Assembly: GCF_002224485.1 (NCBI RefSeq)
Contig: NZ_CP022463.1
Coordinates: 28,276-92,275, forward strand
DNA: 64,000 nucleotides
Direction: 5' to 3'
Origin: Sinomonas sp. R1AF57
Lineage (GTDB): Bacteria; Actinomycetota; Actinomycetes; Actinomycetales; Micrococcaceae
In this document: positions 52,410 through 60,031 of the stretch, piece after piece
Position numbering within the stretch: position 1 is the stretch's first letter
How the letters are laid out: every line of letters begins with the position of its first letter
The notes under the pieces: generated by a model
The model's input: the letters and a program-made list of their open reading frames with translations, nothing else
What the model was told of the DNA's origin: nothing
The model's database searches: none
Program-made: the position numbers and the translations under genes

Positions 52410-53348
52410 GTGTCCGACATTTCTGCCGCCGCTGCCTCTTCCGCCACGGCCACGTCCACCCAGACGGTCGCCGTCCTCGGCCTGGGCGCGATGGGCCTGC
52501 CCATGGCCACGCGCCTGGCCACAGGCCTCACCGTCCACGGCTTCGACATCGCCCAGGCCCGCCTCGACCTCGCCGCCGCCGCGGGCATCGCGACCTTCGC
52601 CTCGGCGCGCGAGGCGGTCGAGGGCGCCGACGCGCTCCTGCTCGCGGTCCGCAACGGCGAGCAGCTGGACGAGGTCCTCTTCGGGGCGAACGGCGTGGCC
52701 TCCGCGCTCGCGCCGGGCGCCGTCGTGATCCTCACCAGCACGGTCGGGACCGACGCGATCCCCGGCACCGCCGCGCGCCTGGCCGAGCTCGGCGTCGGCC
52801 TCGTCGACGCCCCGCTCTCCGGCGGCCCCGTCCGGGCCGGCGAGGGCGACCTGCTCATCGTCGTCGGTGCGACGCCGTCGGACTTCGAGAAGGCCCGCCC
52901 CGTGCTGACGCTCCTCGCCTCGACGCTGACCGTGGTGGGGGACAAGCCCGGCGACGGCCAGGCCCTCAAGACCGTCAACCAGCTCCTGTGCGGCGTCCAC
53001 ATCGCCGCCGCCGCCGAGGCCCTCGCCCTCGCGGACGCGCTCGGCCTCGACACCGCCAAGACCCTCGAGGCGCTCGGCGCCGGCGCCGCAGGCTCGTTCA
53101 TGCTCTCCAACCGCGGGCCGCGCATGCTCGAGGCCTACTCCGAGGACGGGGCCGAGGTCCTCTCGCGCCTGGACATCTTCGTCAAGGACATGGGCATCGT
53201 CGGCAAGGCCGCCCGCTCGGTCGGCCTCGCCGCCCCCGTTGCCGCGGCCGCCGAGCAGCTCTACCTGCTCGGCCAGGCCCAGGGCCTCGCCGCCGCGGAC
53301 GACTCCGCCGTCATCAAGGTCGTCGCCCCCGCCAAGCGCACCGCCTGA
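52410..53348 (+). CDS. NAD-dependent hydroxyacid dehydrogenase, LtnD/GarR-like
   Basis: Beta-hydroxyacid dehydrogenase family, 312 residues after a Ser/Ala/Thr-rich leader of about 22. Rossmann motif VAVLGLGAMGLPMATRLATG, substrate loop DAPLSGGPVRAGEGDLLIVVG, catalytic Lys in LKTVNQLLCGVHIAAAAEAL and C-terminal LDIFVKDMGIVGKAAR. Relatives oxidise L-threonate or D-erythronate, or reduce tartronate semialdehyde. With a DUF1537 kinase next door a tetronate-type acid is likelier. GTG 52410 follows AGGAGA by 6 nt. A small GCGGGTT/AACCCGC hairpin lies in the 71-nt gap before it. Confidence 0.85.
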   Translation: MSDISAAAASSATATSTQTVAVLGLGAMGLPMATRLATGLTVHGFDIAQARLDLAAAAGIATFASAREAVEGADALLLAVRNGEQLDEVLFGANGVASALAPGAVVILTSTVGTDAIPGTAARLAELGVGLVDAPLSGGPVRAGEGDLLIVVGATPSDFEKARPVLTLLASTLTVVGDKPGDGQALKTVNQLLCGVHIAAAAEALALADALGLDTAKTLEALGAGAAGSFMLSNRGPRMLEAYSEDGAEVLSRLDIFVKDMGIVGKAARSVGLAAPVAAAAEQLYLLGQAQGLAAADDSAVIKVVAPAKRTA

Positions 53349-53445
53349 GGCCCGCGTCCCCGCAGGCCCCCGGCGACGCGGGCCTCACCGCCTCCTGCCC
53401 CCTGCCGGCTTCGCGCCCGGCCCACAGTCGAAGGAAACCAGTGAA

Positions 53446-54987
53446 GTGAACCCCCTGACCATCCTCGGAGCGCGCGCGGCGGTTCCGCTGGCCGACGCCG
53501 CGCCGATCAAGCCCGCCGTCGAGCTCGGCACGCCGCTCCTCCTCACGATCGCGGCGCTCGGCGTCGCCGTACTGCTCGTGATGATCATCCGCTTCAAGAT
53601 CCAGGCATTCGTCGCGCTGCTCACCGTGAGCATCGCGGTCGCCGTGGCTGCGCAGATCCCGCTGACGGACATCTTCACGGTCGTGTCCAACGGCGTCGGC
53701 TCGACGATGGGCAAGGTCGCCCTGCTCATCGCCCTCGGCGCCATCCTCGGCCGCATGATCGAGGTCTCCGGCGGCGTCCAGTCCCTCGCGGACCACTTCG
53801 TCGAGCGGTTCGGCCCCACGCGCGTCGCCGTCTCGCTCACGCTCGTCGGCTTCCTCGTGGCGATCCCCGTGTTCTTCGAGGTCGGGGTGATCGTCCTCGT
53901 CCCGATCGTCTACGCATTCGCCAAGCTCCTGAACGTGCACCCGATCAAGTTCGGCCTGCCCATGGCCGGCATCATGCTTTCGATCCATGTGGCGGTCCCG
54001 CCGCACCCCGGCATCGTGGCCGGCGCGGGCGTCCTCGGGGCGGACATCGGCCTCATCACGATGATCTCCCTGGCGATCTGCGTGCCGCTCGGCTTCCTCT
54101 CCTACTGGGTGGCCCGCATCATGAACCGCCGCCCCATGGAGCTCCTGCCCACGGTCAAGGCCCAGCTCGACGAGTACGGCAGCCCGGAGACCGTCCACGC
54201 GGGCCACGAGCACCCGCACGGTCACGGCGGCGCCGGGAACAGCGGCTCCGGCCACGGCGGTGTCGCAACCGCTCTCAGGACCCCGGGCGCAGTCATGGCC
54301 CCGCCGAAGGCGGGCCTCATCGTCGCCCTCATCGCGGCCCCGATCGTGCAGATCATGCTCGGCACCGTCGGGACCCTCACGCTCCCGAAGAGCAACCCCC
54401 TCTACGGCGTCGCCTCGTTCATCGGCAACCCCTTCCTGGCGCTCCTCGTGGCGGTAGGAATCTCGTTCTTCACCCTTGCAGTGCGACGCGGCTGGTCCCT
54501 CAAGGAGACCGGCGAGATCTTCGAGCAGTCCCTGCCCCCGATCGCCTCGATCCTCATGATCGTCGCCGCGGGCGGTGTGTTCGGCGAGGTCCTTCGGGTC
54601 TCCGGCATCGGCGCCGCGCTGTCCACGACCCTCGACGGCATCGGCCTCCCGATCATCCTTCTGGGCTTCGTCATCTCCCTGGCCCTCCGCGCGGCCCAGG
54701 GCTCCGCGACAGTCGCGATCGTCACGACCACGGGCCTCCTGACCGCCGCGATCCAGAACGGCGGGTACACCCCGGCGCAGATCGCCGTCATCGTCATCGC
54801 GATCGGCTTCGGCTCCCTCGGCCTCTCCCATGTGACCGACGCCGGCTTCTGGGTCGTGGTGCGCTACTACGGGCTCACGGTCGCCGACGGCCTCAAGACC
54901 TGGACGGTCCTGACCACCGTCCTCGGCGTAGCAGGCTTCCTGCTCACGTCCGTCGCATGGCTCCTCGTCGGCGGGCTCGGGCACTGA
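53446..54987 (+). CDS. GntP family permease (gluconate/acid sugar:H+ symporter)
   Basis: A 513-residue transporter with about 12-13 membrane segments. GntP signatures: ALGAILGRMIEVSGGVQSLADHF, VGFLVAIPVFFEVGVIVLVP, HVAVPPHPGIVAGAG and, in the second half, ALRAAQGSATVAIVTTTGLL. A His/Gly-rich cytoplasmic loop (HAGHEHPHGHGGAG, about residues 252-265) is unusual and could bind metal. GTG 53446 follows AAGGAAA by 8 nt. It probably imports the acid sugar used by the neighbouring kinase and dehydrogenase; E. coli ygbN has the same partnership. Confidence 0.9.
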   Translation: MNPLTILGARAAVPLADAAPIKPAVELGTPLLLTIAALGVAVLLVMIIRFKIQAFVALLTVSIAVAVAAQIPLTDIFTVVSNGVGSTMGKVALLIALGAILGRMIEVSGGVQSLADHFVERFGPTRVAVSLTLVGFLVAIPVFFEVGVIVLVPIVYAFAKLLNVHPIKFGLPMAGIMLSIHVAVPPHPGIVAGAGVLGADIGLITMISLAICVPLGFLSYWVARIMNRRPMELLPTVKAQLDEYGSPETVHAGHEHPHGHGGAGNSGSGHGGVATALRTPGAVMAPPKAGLIVALIAAPIVQIMLGTVGTLTLPKSNPLYGVASFIGNPFLALLVAVGISFFTLAVRRGWSLKETGEIFEQSLPPIASILMIVAAGGVFGEVLRVSGIGAALSTTLDGIGLPIILLGFVISLALRAAQGSATVAIVTTTGLLTAAIQNGGYTPAQIAVIVIAIGFGSLGLSHVTDAGFWVVVRYYGLTVADGLKTWTVLTTVLGVAGFLLTSVAWLLVGGLGH

Positions 54988-55823
54988 TGCGCTCTCGTCT
55001 CTACGACGTCGTGGCGGCCTCGCTCCTCTCGGGCGGGGCCGTTCCGGCGTTCACGTGCTACGACTTCGCCACGGCCACCGCCGTGGTGACGGCCGCTGAG
55101 GAGGCGGGGCTCGCCGTCGTGCTCAATGTCGCCCCCAAGACCGCCGCCACCCGCGATGGGCTCCGGCTCATGACTGCGCTCCGGACGCTCGCCGACGGCG
55201 CCTCCGTGCCCGTGTGCGTCCAGCTCGACCACGCCTCCGACCCGCGCGTGATCGCCGACGCCGTCGCCGCCGGTGCGGATGCGGTCCTCGCGGACGGCTC
55301 GGCGTTCGCCCTCGAGGACAACATCGCGTTCGTGCGGCACGTCCGCGACGTGGTCGGGCCGGACGTGGTCCTCGAGGGAGAGCTCGGCGGACTCGCCGGC
55401 GACGAGGACAAGGCCTTTGCCCAGGACGCCGCCGGGCTCACCGACCCGGAGGAGGTCCGCGCGTTCGTCGAGCGGTCGGGCGTTCAGCTGCTCGCGGTCG
55501 CAATCGGGAACGTGCACGGCCGGTACAGGGGTGAGCCGCAGATCCGCTGGGACGTCCTCGGTCGGATCGCGCAGGAGAGCCCGGTGCCGCTCGTGCTGCA
55601 CGGCGCCTCGGGGATCCCTGCCGCGGACCTGGCCCGCGCGGCGTCGTTCCGCGTCGGCAAGGTCAACGTCAACACCGAGCTGCGCACCGCGGTGCTCGCC
55701 TCCGTCGCGGACGGCGTGGCCGCGCGGCGGGCCGACGGCGAGGACCTCGCCGGACTCCTCGCCGAGTGGGGCACGACGGCGCGCGGCACCGCCGGCGGCA
55801 TCCTCGCCACCCTGCGGGGCTGA
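54987..55823 (+). CDS. Class II fructose-bisphosphate-type aldolase (KbaY/GatY-like)
   Basis: A 278-residue zinc aldolase. All metal ligands are present: QLDHASD (His), LEGELGGLAG (Glu), IGNVHGRY (His) and LVLHGASGIP (His). NVNTEL, the DHAP phosphate-site segment, is intact. Fructose-bisphosphate aldolase itself is unlikely in this setting: the gene overlaps the GntP stop (TGATG) and belongs to the acid-sugar operon. Known tetronate operons use OtnC, a different fold; here this enzyme could take its place because both reactions pass through the enediolate of dihydroxyacetone phosphate. That is inference. Confidence 0.8.
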   Translation: MRSRLYDVVAASLLSGGAVPAFTCYDFATATAVVTAAEEAGLAVVLNVAPKTAATRDGLRLMTALRTLADGASVPVCVQLDHASDPRVIADAVAAGADAVLADGSAFALEDNIAFVRHVRDVVGPDVVLEGELGGLAGDEDKAFAQDAAGLTDPEEVRAFVERSGVQLLAVAIGNVHGRYRGEPQIRWDVLGRIAQESPVPLVLHGASGIPAADLARAASFRVGKVNVNTELRTAVLASVADGVAARRADGEDLAGLLAEWGTTARGTAGGILATLRG

Positions 55824-55845
55824 GGGGCGCCGGGCGCTGCGCCCC
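55824..55845 (+). terminator. Hairpin after the aldolase gene
   Basis: GGGGCGC (55824-55830) pairs with GCGCCCC (55839-55845); an inner GGGCGC/GCGCCC pairing competes. Confidence 0.5.
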
Positions 55846-55872
55846 CACAACGGGCAGGGGCGCACGTTCCCG

Positions 55873-55878
55873 TAGGCT
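55873..55878 (+). promoter_or_regulatory. -10 element, leaderless SDR gene
   Basis: TAGGCT, 7 nt, then ATG 55886. Confidence 0.55.
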
Positions 55879-55885
55879 GTAGCGC

Positions 55886-56647
55886 ATGACGACGGCGCTG
55901 ATCACCGGGGCGAGCAGCGGCCTGGGGGCCGAATTCGCCCGCCAGCTCGCGGCCGAGGGACACGATCTGGTCCTGGTCGCCCGCCACCGCGAGCGCCTCG
56001 AAGCCGCGGCCCGCGGGCTCAGCGCAGAGCACGGGGTGGAGGTCGAGGTCGTGGATGTCGACCTCACGGACCCCGAGGGGCTAGCCTTCGCCGTCGCCCG
56101 CGCGAAGGATCCGAGCAGGCCCGTGGGAATCCTCGTCAACAACGCTGGCCACGGGCTCCTGCACGACTTCCAGGACAACACGCTCCTGGACGAGGTGAAC
56201 CACCTCCGCCTGCACGTCGAGGCCGCGATGAGCCTGTGCCACGCCGCGCTCCCGGGCATGCTGGCGCGCGGCGAGGGCCGCATCATCAACGTCGCGTCCG
56301 TTGCCGCGTACCTGCCGCGCGGAACCTATGCCGCGGCGAAGGCCTGGCTCCTGACCTTCAGCCGCTGGGCCAACGTCCACTACCGGCGATCGGGAGTGCA
56401 CGTCACGGCGCTCTGCCCGGGGCTCACCAGGACGGAGTTCCACAGCCGGATGGGCATGGAGACGCGCTACCTGCCCGCCTGGATCTGGCTGCGCGCCGAT
56501 CGGGTAGTGCGCGACGGGCTCAGGGACAACCTTGCCGGGAAGGCCGTTTCGGTGCCTTCCGTGTTGTACAAGGCCACGGTTGCGGCCTCGAAGGTCCTGC
56601 CCGACCGTCTCCTCGGCGGGCCCGCGCGCCGGGCGCGGCGCACGTAG
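55886..56647 (+). CDS. Short-chain dehydrogenase/reductase
   Basis: A 253-residue classical SDR: TGASSGLG (residues 7-14), NNAGHG, catalytic Ser138 in NVASVAAY and Tyr148/Lys152 in TYAAAK. Ser-Tyr spacing is 10 rather than the usual 13, a variant seen in actinobacterial SDRs of this group. Substrate unknown. Its stop is followed one base later by a cluster of the dispersed repeat. Confidence 0.82.
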   Translation: MTTALITGASSGLGAEFARQLAAEGHDLVLVARHRERLEAAARGLSAEHGVEVEVVDVDLTDPEGLAFAVARAKDPSRPVGILVNNAGHGLLHDFQDNTLLDEVNHLRLHVEAAMSLCHAALPGMLARGEGRIINVASVAAYLPRGTYAAAKAWLLTFSRWANVHYRRSGVHVTALCPGLTRTEFHSRMGMETRYLPAWIWLRADRVVRDGLRDNLAGKAVSVPSVLYKATVAASKVLPDRLLGGPARRARRT

Positions 56648-56686
56648 GTGACCCTCAGGATGTGACCCCCAGGAGGTGACCCCCAG
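56648..56686. repeat. Cluster of the dispersed repeat after the SDR gene
   Basis: GTGACCCTCAG at 56648, then GTGACCCCCAG at 56662 and 56676, an exact 14-bp period, orientation opposite to the cluster at 23228. Confidence 0.85.
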
Positions 56687-56706
56687 ACGCGGGAGGGGGA
56701 CGGAGG

Positions 56707-57714
56707 TCAGCGGGGAGGGAGCTCCATGACCCGCACCGGCGACCCGGCCGCCCACGCCTCGATGTCCTCCACCGCGTCCCGGTAGAACACCTCGTACTGC
56801 TCGCGCGTCACGTACCCGATGTGCGGGGTCAGGACGGTGCGCGGCGCGGTCCGAAGGGGGTGGTCGGCAGGGAGAGGCTCGACCTCGTACACGTCCAGCG
56901 CCGCGCAGCCGATCTGCCCCGCCCTCAGCGCCTCGACGAGGGCGGACTCGTCGATGATCGGGCCCCGTGAGGTGTTGACGAGGACGGAGTCGGGCTTCAT
57001 GAGCGCCAGCTCCGCCGCGCCGACGAGGCCGCGCGACCGCTTCGACAGGACCAGGTGCACGGAGAGGATGTCCGAGCCCGCGAACAGCTCGTCCTTCTCC
57101 ACCCGCCGGACGCCGACTTCGGCCGCCCGCTCCTCGGTGAGGTTCTCGCTCCACGCCACGACCTCCATGCCGAACGCGAGGCCCACCCTCGCCACCCGGC
57201 TGCCGAGGTTGCCCAGGCCCAGCACCCCGAGCCGCCGCCCCTCGAGCCCGCGTCCCACGGTGGTCTGCCACCCGGCGTCGTGGGTCCACCCCGAGCCTCC
57301 GGAGCCGAGCTCGGCATCGAGCCTCCGGGTCGCGGCGTGGATCAGGGCCCATGTGTGCTCGGCGGCGGGCGCCGGCAGGTAGCCGGTACCGCAGACCGTG
57401 ATGCCCTTCAGCGGGGTCGTCTTGAGGTCGATGGAGGCGTTGCGCCGCCCGGTCGAGACGATGAGCTTCAGGTTCGGAAGCCGCTCGAGTCGCTCCGCCC
57501 GCAGCGGGGTGCGCTCGCGCATGGCCACGACGACGTCGAACGGCTCGAGCGCGGCGACCACGGCGTCGTCGTCGAACCCGAGGTGTTCACGGAAGACGGT
57601 GATCTCGTGCCCGGCCGCCTCGAGCCGGGACCAGTCGGCGAGCTCGCGGGCCACGCCCTGGTAGTCGTCGAGGATCGCGATGGTGAGCCGTTTCGTCTGC
57701 GCGCCGTCAGTCAT
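56707..57714 (-). CDS. D-2-hydroxyacid dehydrogenase family protein
   Basis: A 335-residue NAD-dependent enzyme: GLGNLGSRVARVGLAFGM (about residues 160-177), Arg in NTSRGPIIDESALV, Glu in DVYEVEPLP and His in LTPHIGYVTREQYEVF, all conserved. The TPHIGYVTREQYE ending differs from the phosphoglycerate dehydrogenase type, resembling a separate actinobacterial and proteobacterial group of unknown substrate. A leaderless -10 lies 6 nt before ATG 57714. Confidence 0.8.
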   Translation of the reverse strand: MTDGAQTKRLTIAILDDYQGVARELADWSRLEAAGHEITVFREHLGFDDDAVVAALEPFDVVVAMRERTPLRAERLERLPNLKLIVSTGRRNASIDLKTTPLKGITVCGTGYLPAPAAEHTWALIHAATRRLDAELGSGGSGWTHDAGWQTTVGRGLEGRRLGVLGLGNLGSRVARVGLAFGMEVVAWSENLTEERAAEVGVRRVEKDELFAGSDILSVHLVLSKRSRGLVGAAELALMKPDSVLVNTSRGPIIDESALVEALRAGQIGCAALDVYEVEPLPADHPLRTAPRTVLTPHIGYVTREQYEVFYRDAVEDIEAWAAGSPVRVMELPPR

Positions 57715-57720
57715 GCGCCC

Positions 57721-57726
57721 AGCCTA
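57721..57726 (-). promoter_or_regulatory. -10 element, leaderless hydroxyacid dehydrogenase gene
   Basis: Minus-strand TAGGCT, 6 nt (GGGCGC), then ATG 57714. Confidence 0.55.
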
Positions 57727-57777
57727 GACGCCCGAAGGGCTCGGGGGCGTCCTCGAGCGGGCCGATCTCCCCTTGTG

Positions 57778-57809
57778 ATGACGCCATAATGGCGTCATTA
57801 TGGTGTCAT
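57778..57809 (+). promoter_or_regulatory. Three-half-site operator over the start of the ribbon-helix-helix gene
   Basis: ATGACGCCAT (57778-57787) and ATGGCGTCAT (57789-57798) are perfect inverted copies; ATGGTGTCAT (57800-57809) is a third copy with one change. Spacing is 11 bp, one helical turn. CATTAT (57796-57801) lies 6 nt before ATG 57808 and fits a leaderless -10, so a bound repressor would cover the promoter and start codon. Confidence 0.8.
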
Positions 57810-58347
57810 GAACATCGACGTGCACCTCCTGACGCTGAGCCGGCACCTCGCCGACGCTGCGGCGCTTGGCGGGGACGAGATGGTTGAGCTGGCCGAACGG
57901 CTCGCGCTGCCGCTGCAGGCAGCCGCCCGCCTCGTCCTCCAAGACGCGCTCTCCGAGGCAATGCAGGAGGTCACGCTCGATCTGGCCCCGGGCGCCGCCG
58001 AGCTGCGCCTCCGGGGGAGGGAGATCGACTTCGTCGTCACGCACCCCACGGGATCACCCGCGATGGCTGACCGCAGCGACGTCACGACGGTGCCGTCTGG
58101 CGCCATGGACGACGCCGCGTCGGAGCCTCCCAGCGAGGCCGGCACCGCCCGCATCAGCTTCCGTCCGCCCGACTGGCTGAAGGCGCAGATCGAGGAGGCG
58201 GCGGAACGGGAGGGGCTCTCCGTCAACGCGTTCCTCGTCCGCACGCTCACCGCCGCCCTCCGGCCCACCCTCCAGAAGCCCGTCCAGGCCGACCCGGGCG
58301 CGCCTGAGGGCCGCAGCGGCTCCCGGCTCGAGGGGTGGGTGTACTGA
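57808..58347 (+). CDS. Ribbon-helix-helix regulator-like protein (HicB/Arc type C-terminus)
   Basis: A 179-residue protein. The C-terminal segment, about residues 113-150 (ARISFRPPDWLKAQIEEAA, then REGLSVNAFLVRTLTAAL), has the strand-helix-helix pattern of CopG/Arc/HicB DNA-binding domains; the N-terminal 75 residues form a separate helix-strand domain (LTLSRHLADAAALGGDEMVE) not recognised. It overlaps the DUF4097 gene (TGATG), which is followed by an ABC exporter. No toxin gene is adjacent, so it is more likely a transcriptional regulator of this operon than an antitoxin. Confidence 0.6.
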   Translation: MNIDVHLLTLSRHLADAAALGGDEMVELAERLALPLQAAARLVLQDALSEAMQEVTLDLAPGAAELRLRGREIDFVVTHPTGSPAMADRSDVTTVPSGAMDDAASEPPSEAGTARISFRPPDWLKAQIEEAAEREGLSVNAFLVRTLTAALRPTLQKPVQADPGAPEGRSGSRLEGWVY

Positions 58348-59138
58348 TGGAGCAGTTCGAGACGCAGCAGCCGGTGCGCGCGCTCATCGAGCTGAGCCTC
58401 GGCGACGTCATCGTGCACGCGTCCGAGCAGAACACCGCAACCGTCGAGGTGGCTCCAGTGCACGCCGGGCGCAAGGCGGACAAGGAAGCCGCCGAGGCGA
58501 CCGCTGTCGACTTCTGGGAAGGCCGGCTCGAGGTCCTCGCGCCGAAGGTCCTCGGCTTGGGCTTCCTCGGGCGCCCGGGGGCCGTGGTGGTGACCGTTAA
58601 GCTCCCCGCGGGCTCGGACCTGGAGGCCTCGACGGCCTTCGGCGACATCATCGCCACAGGAGCCCTTGCACGGGCCAAGGCCAAGACCCATGCAGGGGAC
58701 GTCAGGGTCGAGGACGGCGTCTCACTCGAACTGGAGACCTCGGCGGGCGACGTCGAGGTGGGCCGCGTGCGCGAGGAGGCCTCGCTCGTCTCGTCCACGG
58801 GCGGAGTGCGCGTCGAGGACGTGACCGGCGCGCTGCGGGTCAAGTGCACGACCGGGGAAGTGTCCCTGGGGCGCGTCGCCGGGGCGGCAGAGGTCACGTG
58901 CCCCTACGGCTCCATCCGCGTCCGCGAGGCCGTCTCGGGCAGCCTCTCCATCACGTCCACCTATTCCGACCTCGTGGTCGGGATCGCTGTGGGCACCGCA
59001 GCCAAGGTCGATGTCTCCACCAGCCACGGCCGCATACGCAACGAACTCAGCCGCTCGGCGTCGCCCCCCGCTGCCGCCGAGCGTCTCGAGCTCACCGCCC
59101 GTACGAGCTATGGGTCGGTGACCATCCGGCGGGCCTGA
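58347..59138 (+). CDS. DUF4097-type beta-helix protein
   Basis: A 263-residue protein made of short repeating beta strands (DVRVEDGVSLELETSAGDVEV, in part; VSSTGGVRVEDVTGALRVKC; GEVSLGRVAGAAEV), the pattern of DUF4097/DUF4098 adhesin-like domains. No signal peptide or membrane segment, so it is probably cytoplasmic or peripheral. Such proteins often sit next to ABC exporters and regulators. ATG 58347 overlaps the regulator stop. Confidence 0.75.
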   Translation: MEQFETQQPVRALIELSLGDVIVHASEQNTATVEVAPVHAGRKADKEAAEATAVDFWEGRLEVLAPKVLGLGFLGRPGAVVVTVKLPAGSDLEASTAFGDIIATGALARAKAKTHAGDVRVEDGVSLELETSAGDVEVGRVREEASLVSSTGGVRVEDVTGALRVKCTTGEVSLGRVAGAAEVTCPYGSIRVREAVSGSLSITSTYSDLVVGIAVGTAAKVDVSTSHGRIRNELSRSASPPAAAERLELTARTSYGSVTIRRA

Positions 59139-59197
59139 AGCGCGCCGAGAACACGGCAGTTCCTGCAGAACGACGTACTTCGGAAAGGAGTACTGTC

Positions 59198-60031
59198 ATG
59201 CCCACAACCCACCCGACGGCCGAGCCTGCCATCCACGTGGCCGGTCTGGAGAAGTCCTACAAGGAGGTGGAGGTGCTGCGCGGCGTCGACTTCGACGTGG
59301 AGCGCGGGAGCATCTTCGCCCTCCTCGGCTCCAACGGCGCCGGCAAGACCACGGTCGTGAACATCCTCTCGACGCTCCTGGCGGCCGACGCCGGTGCTGC
59401 CGCCGTCAACGGCTGGGACGTTGCCGCCCACGCGTCGGACGTGCGCGCCTCCATCAGCCTGACGGGACAGTTCGCGGCCGTCGACGAGGTCCTCACCGGA
59501 CGCGAGAACCTCGTGCTGGTCGCGCGGCTCCGGCACCTCGCGGACCCCGGCCGCGTTGCGGACGGCCTGCTCGAGCGCTTCTCCCTCACCGAGGCCGGGT
59601 CGCGCAAGGTGTCCACGTACTCAGGCGGCATGCGCCGCCGGCTCGACATCGCGATGAGCCTGATCGGCAATCCGCCGGTCATCTTCCTCGACGAGCCGAC
59701 CACCGGCCTCGATCCCGAAGCGCGCCTCGAGGTGTGGGAGGCCGTCCGGGAGCTCGCCGCGAACGGCACCACCGTGCTGCTCACCACGCAGTACCTCGAC
59801 GAGGCCGAACAGCTCGCTGACCGGATCGCGATCCTGCACCACGGCCGGATCCTCGTGGACGGCACGCTCGCAGAGCTCAAGCAGCTCCTTCCGCCCGCCC
59901 GGGTCGAATACGTGGAGAAGCAGCCCACCCTCGAGGACGTCTTCCTCGCACTCGTGGGTGGCCAGACCGCCGGGGAGCACCAGGGGAAGCCCGTCGGCAA
60001 GGCCCATGACCAGACCAAGGAACTCCGATGA
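59198..60031 (+). CDS. ABC exporter ATP-binding protein (DrrA-like)
   Basis: A 277-residue ATPase: Walker A GSNGAGKTT, Q-loop SLTGQFAAVDEVLTGRENL typical of the daunorubicin-resistance ATPase group, signature YSGGMRRRLD, Walker B VIFLDEP, switch TTQYLDEAEQLAD. C-terminal region is shorter than in DrrA. AAAGGAG ends 8 nt before ATG 59198 and sits in the loop of a small GTACT/AGTAC hairpin. Permease overlaps its end (ATGA). Confidence 0.9.
   Translation: MPTTHPTAEPAIHVAGLEKSYKEVEVLRGVDFDVERGSIFALLGSNGAGKTTVVNILSTLLAADAGAAAVNGWDVAAHASDVRASISLTGQFAAVDEVLTGRENLVLVARLRHLADPGRVADGLLERFSLTEAGSRKVSTYSGGMRRRLDIAMSLIGNPPVIFLDEPTTGLDPEARLEVWEAVRELAANGTTVLLTTQYLDEAEQLADRIAILHHGRILVDGTLAELKQLLPPARVEYVEKQPTLEDVFLALVGGQTAGEHQGKPVGKAHDQTKELR

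Noticed and set aside
57778..57809. Phage attachment site or toxin-antitoxin locus
   Set aside because: No integrase, tRNA or toxin gene is near; the repeats lie over a promoter and fit an operator better.
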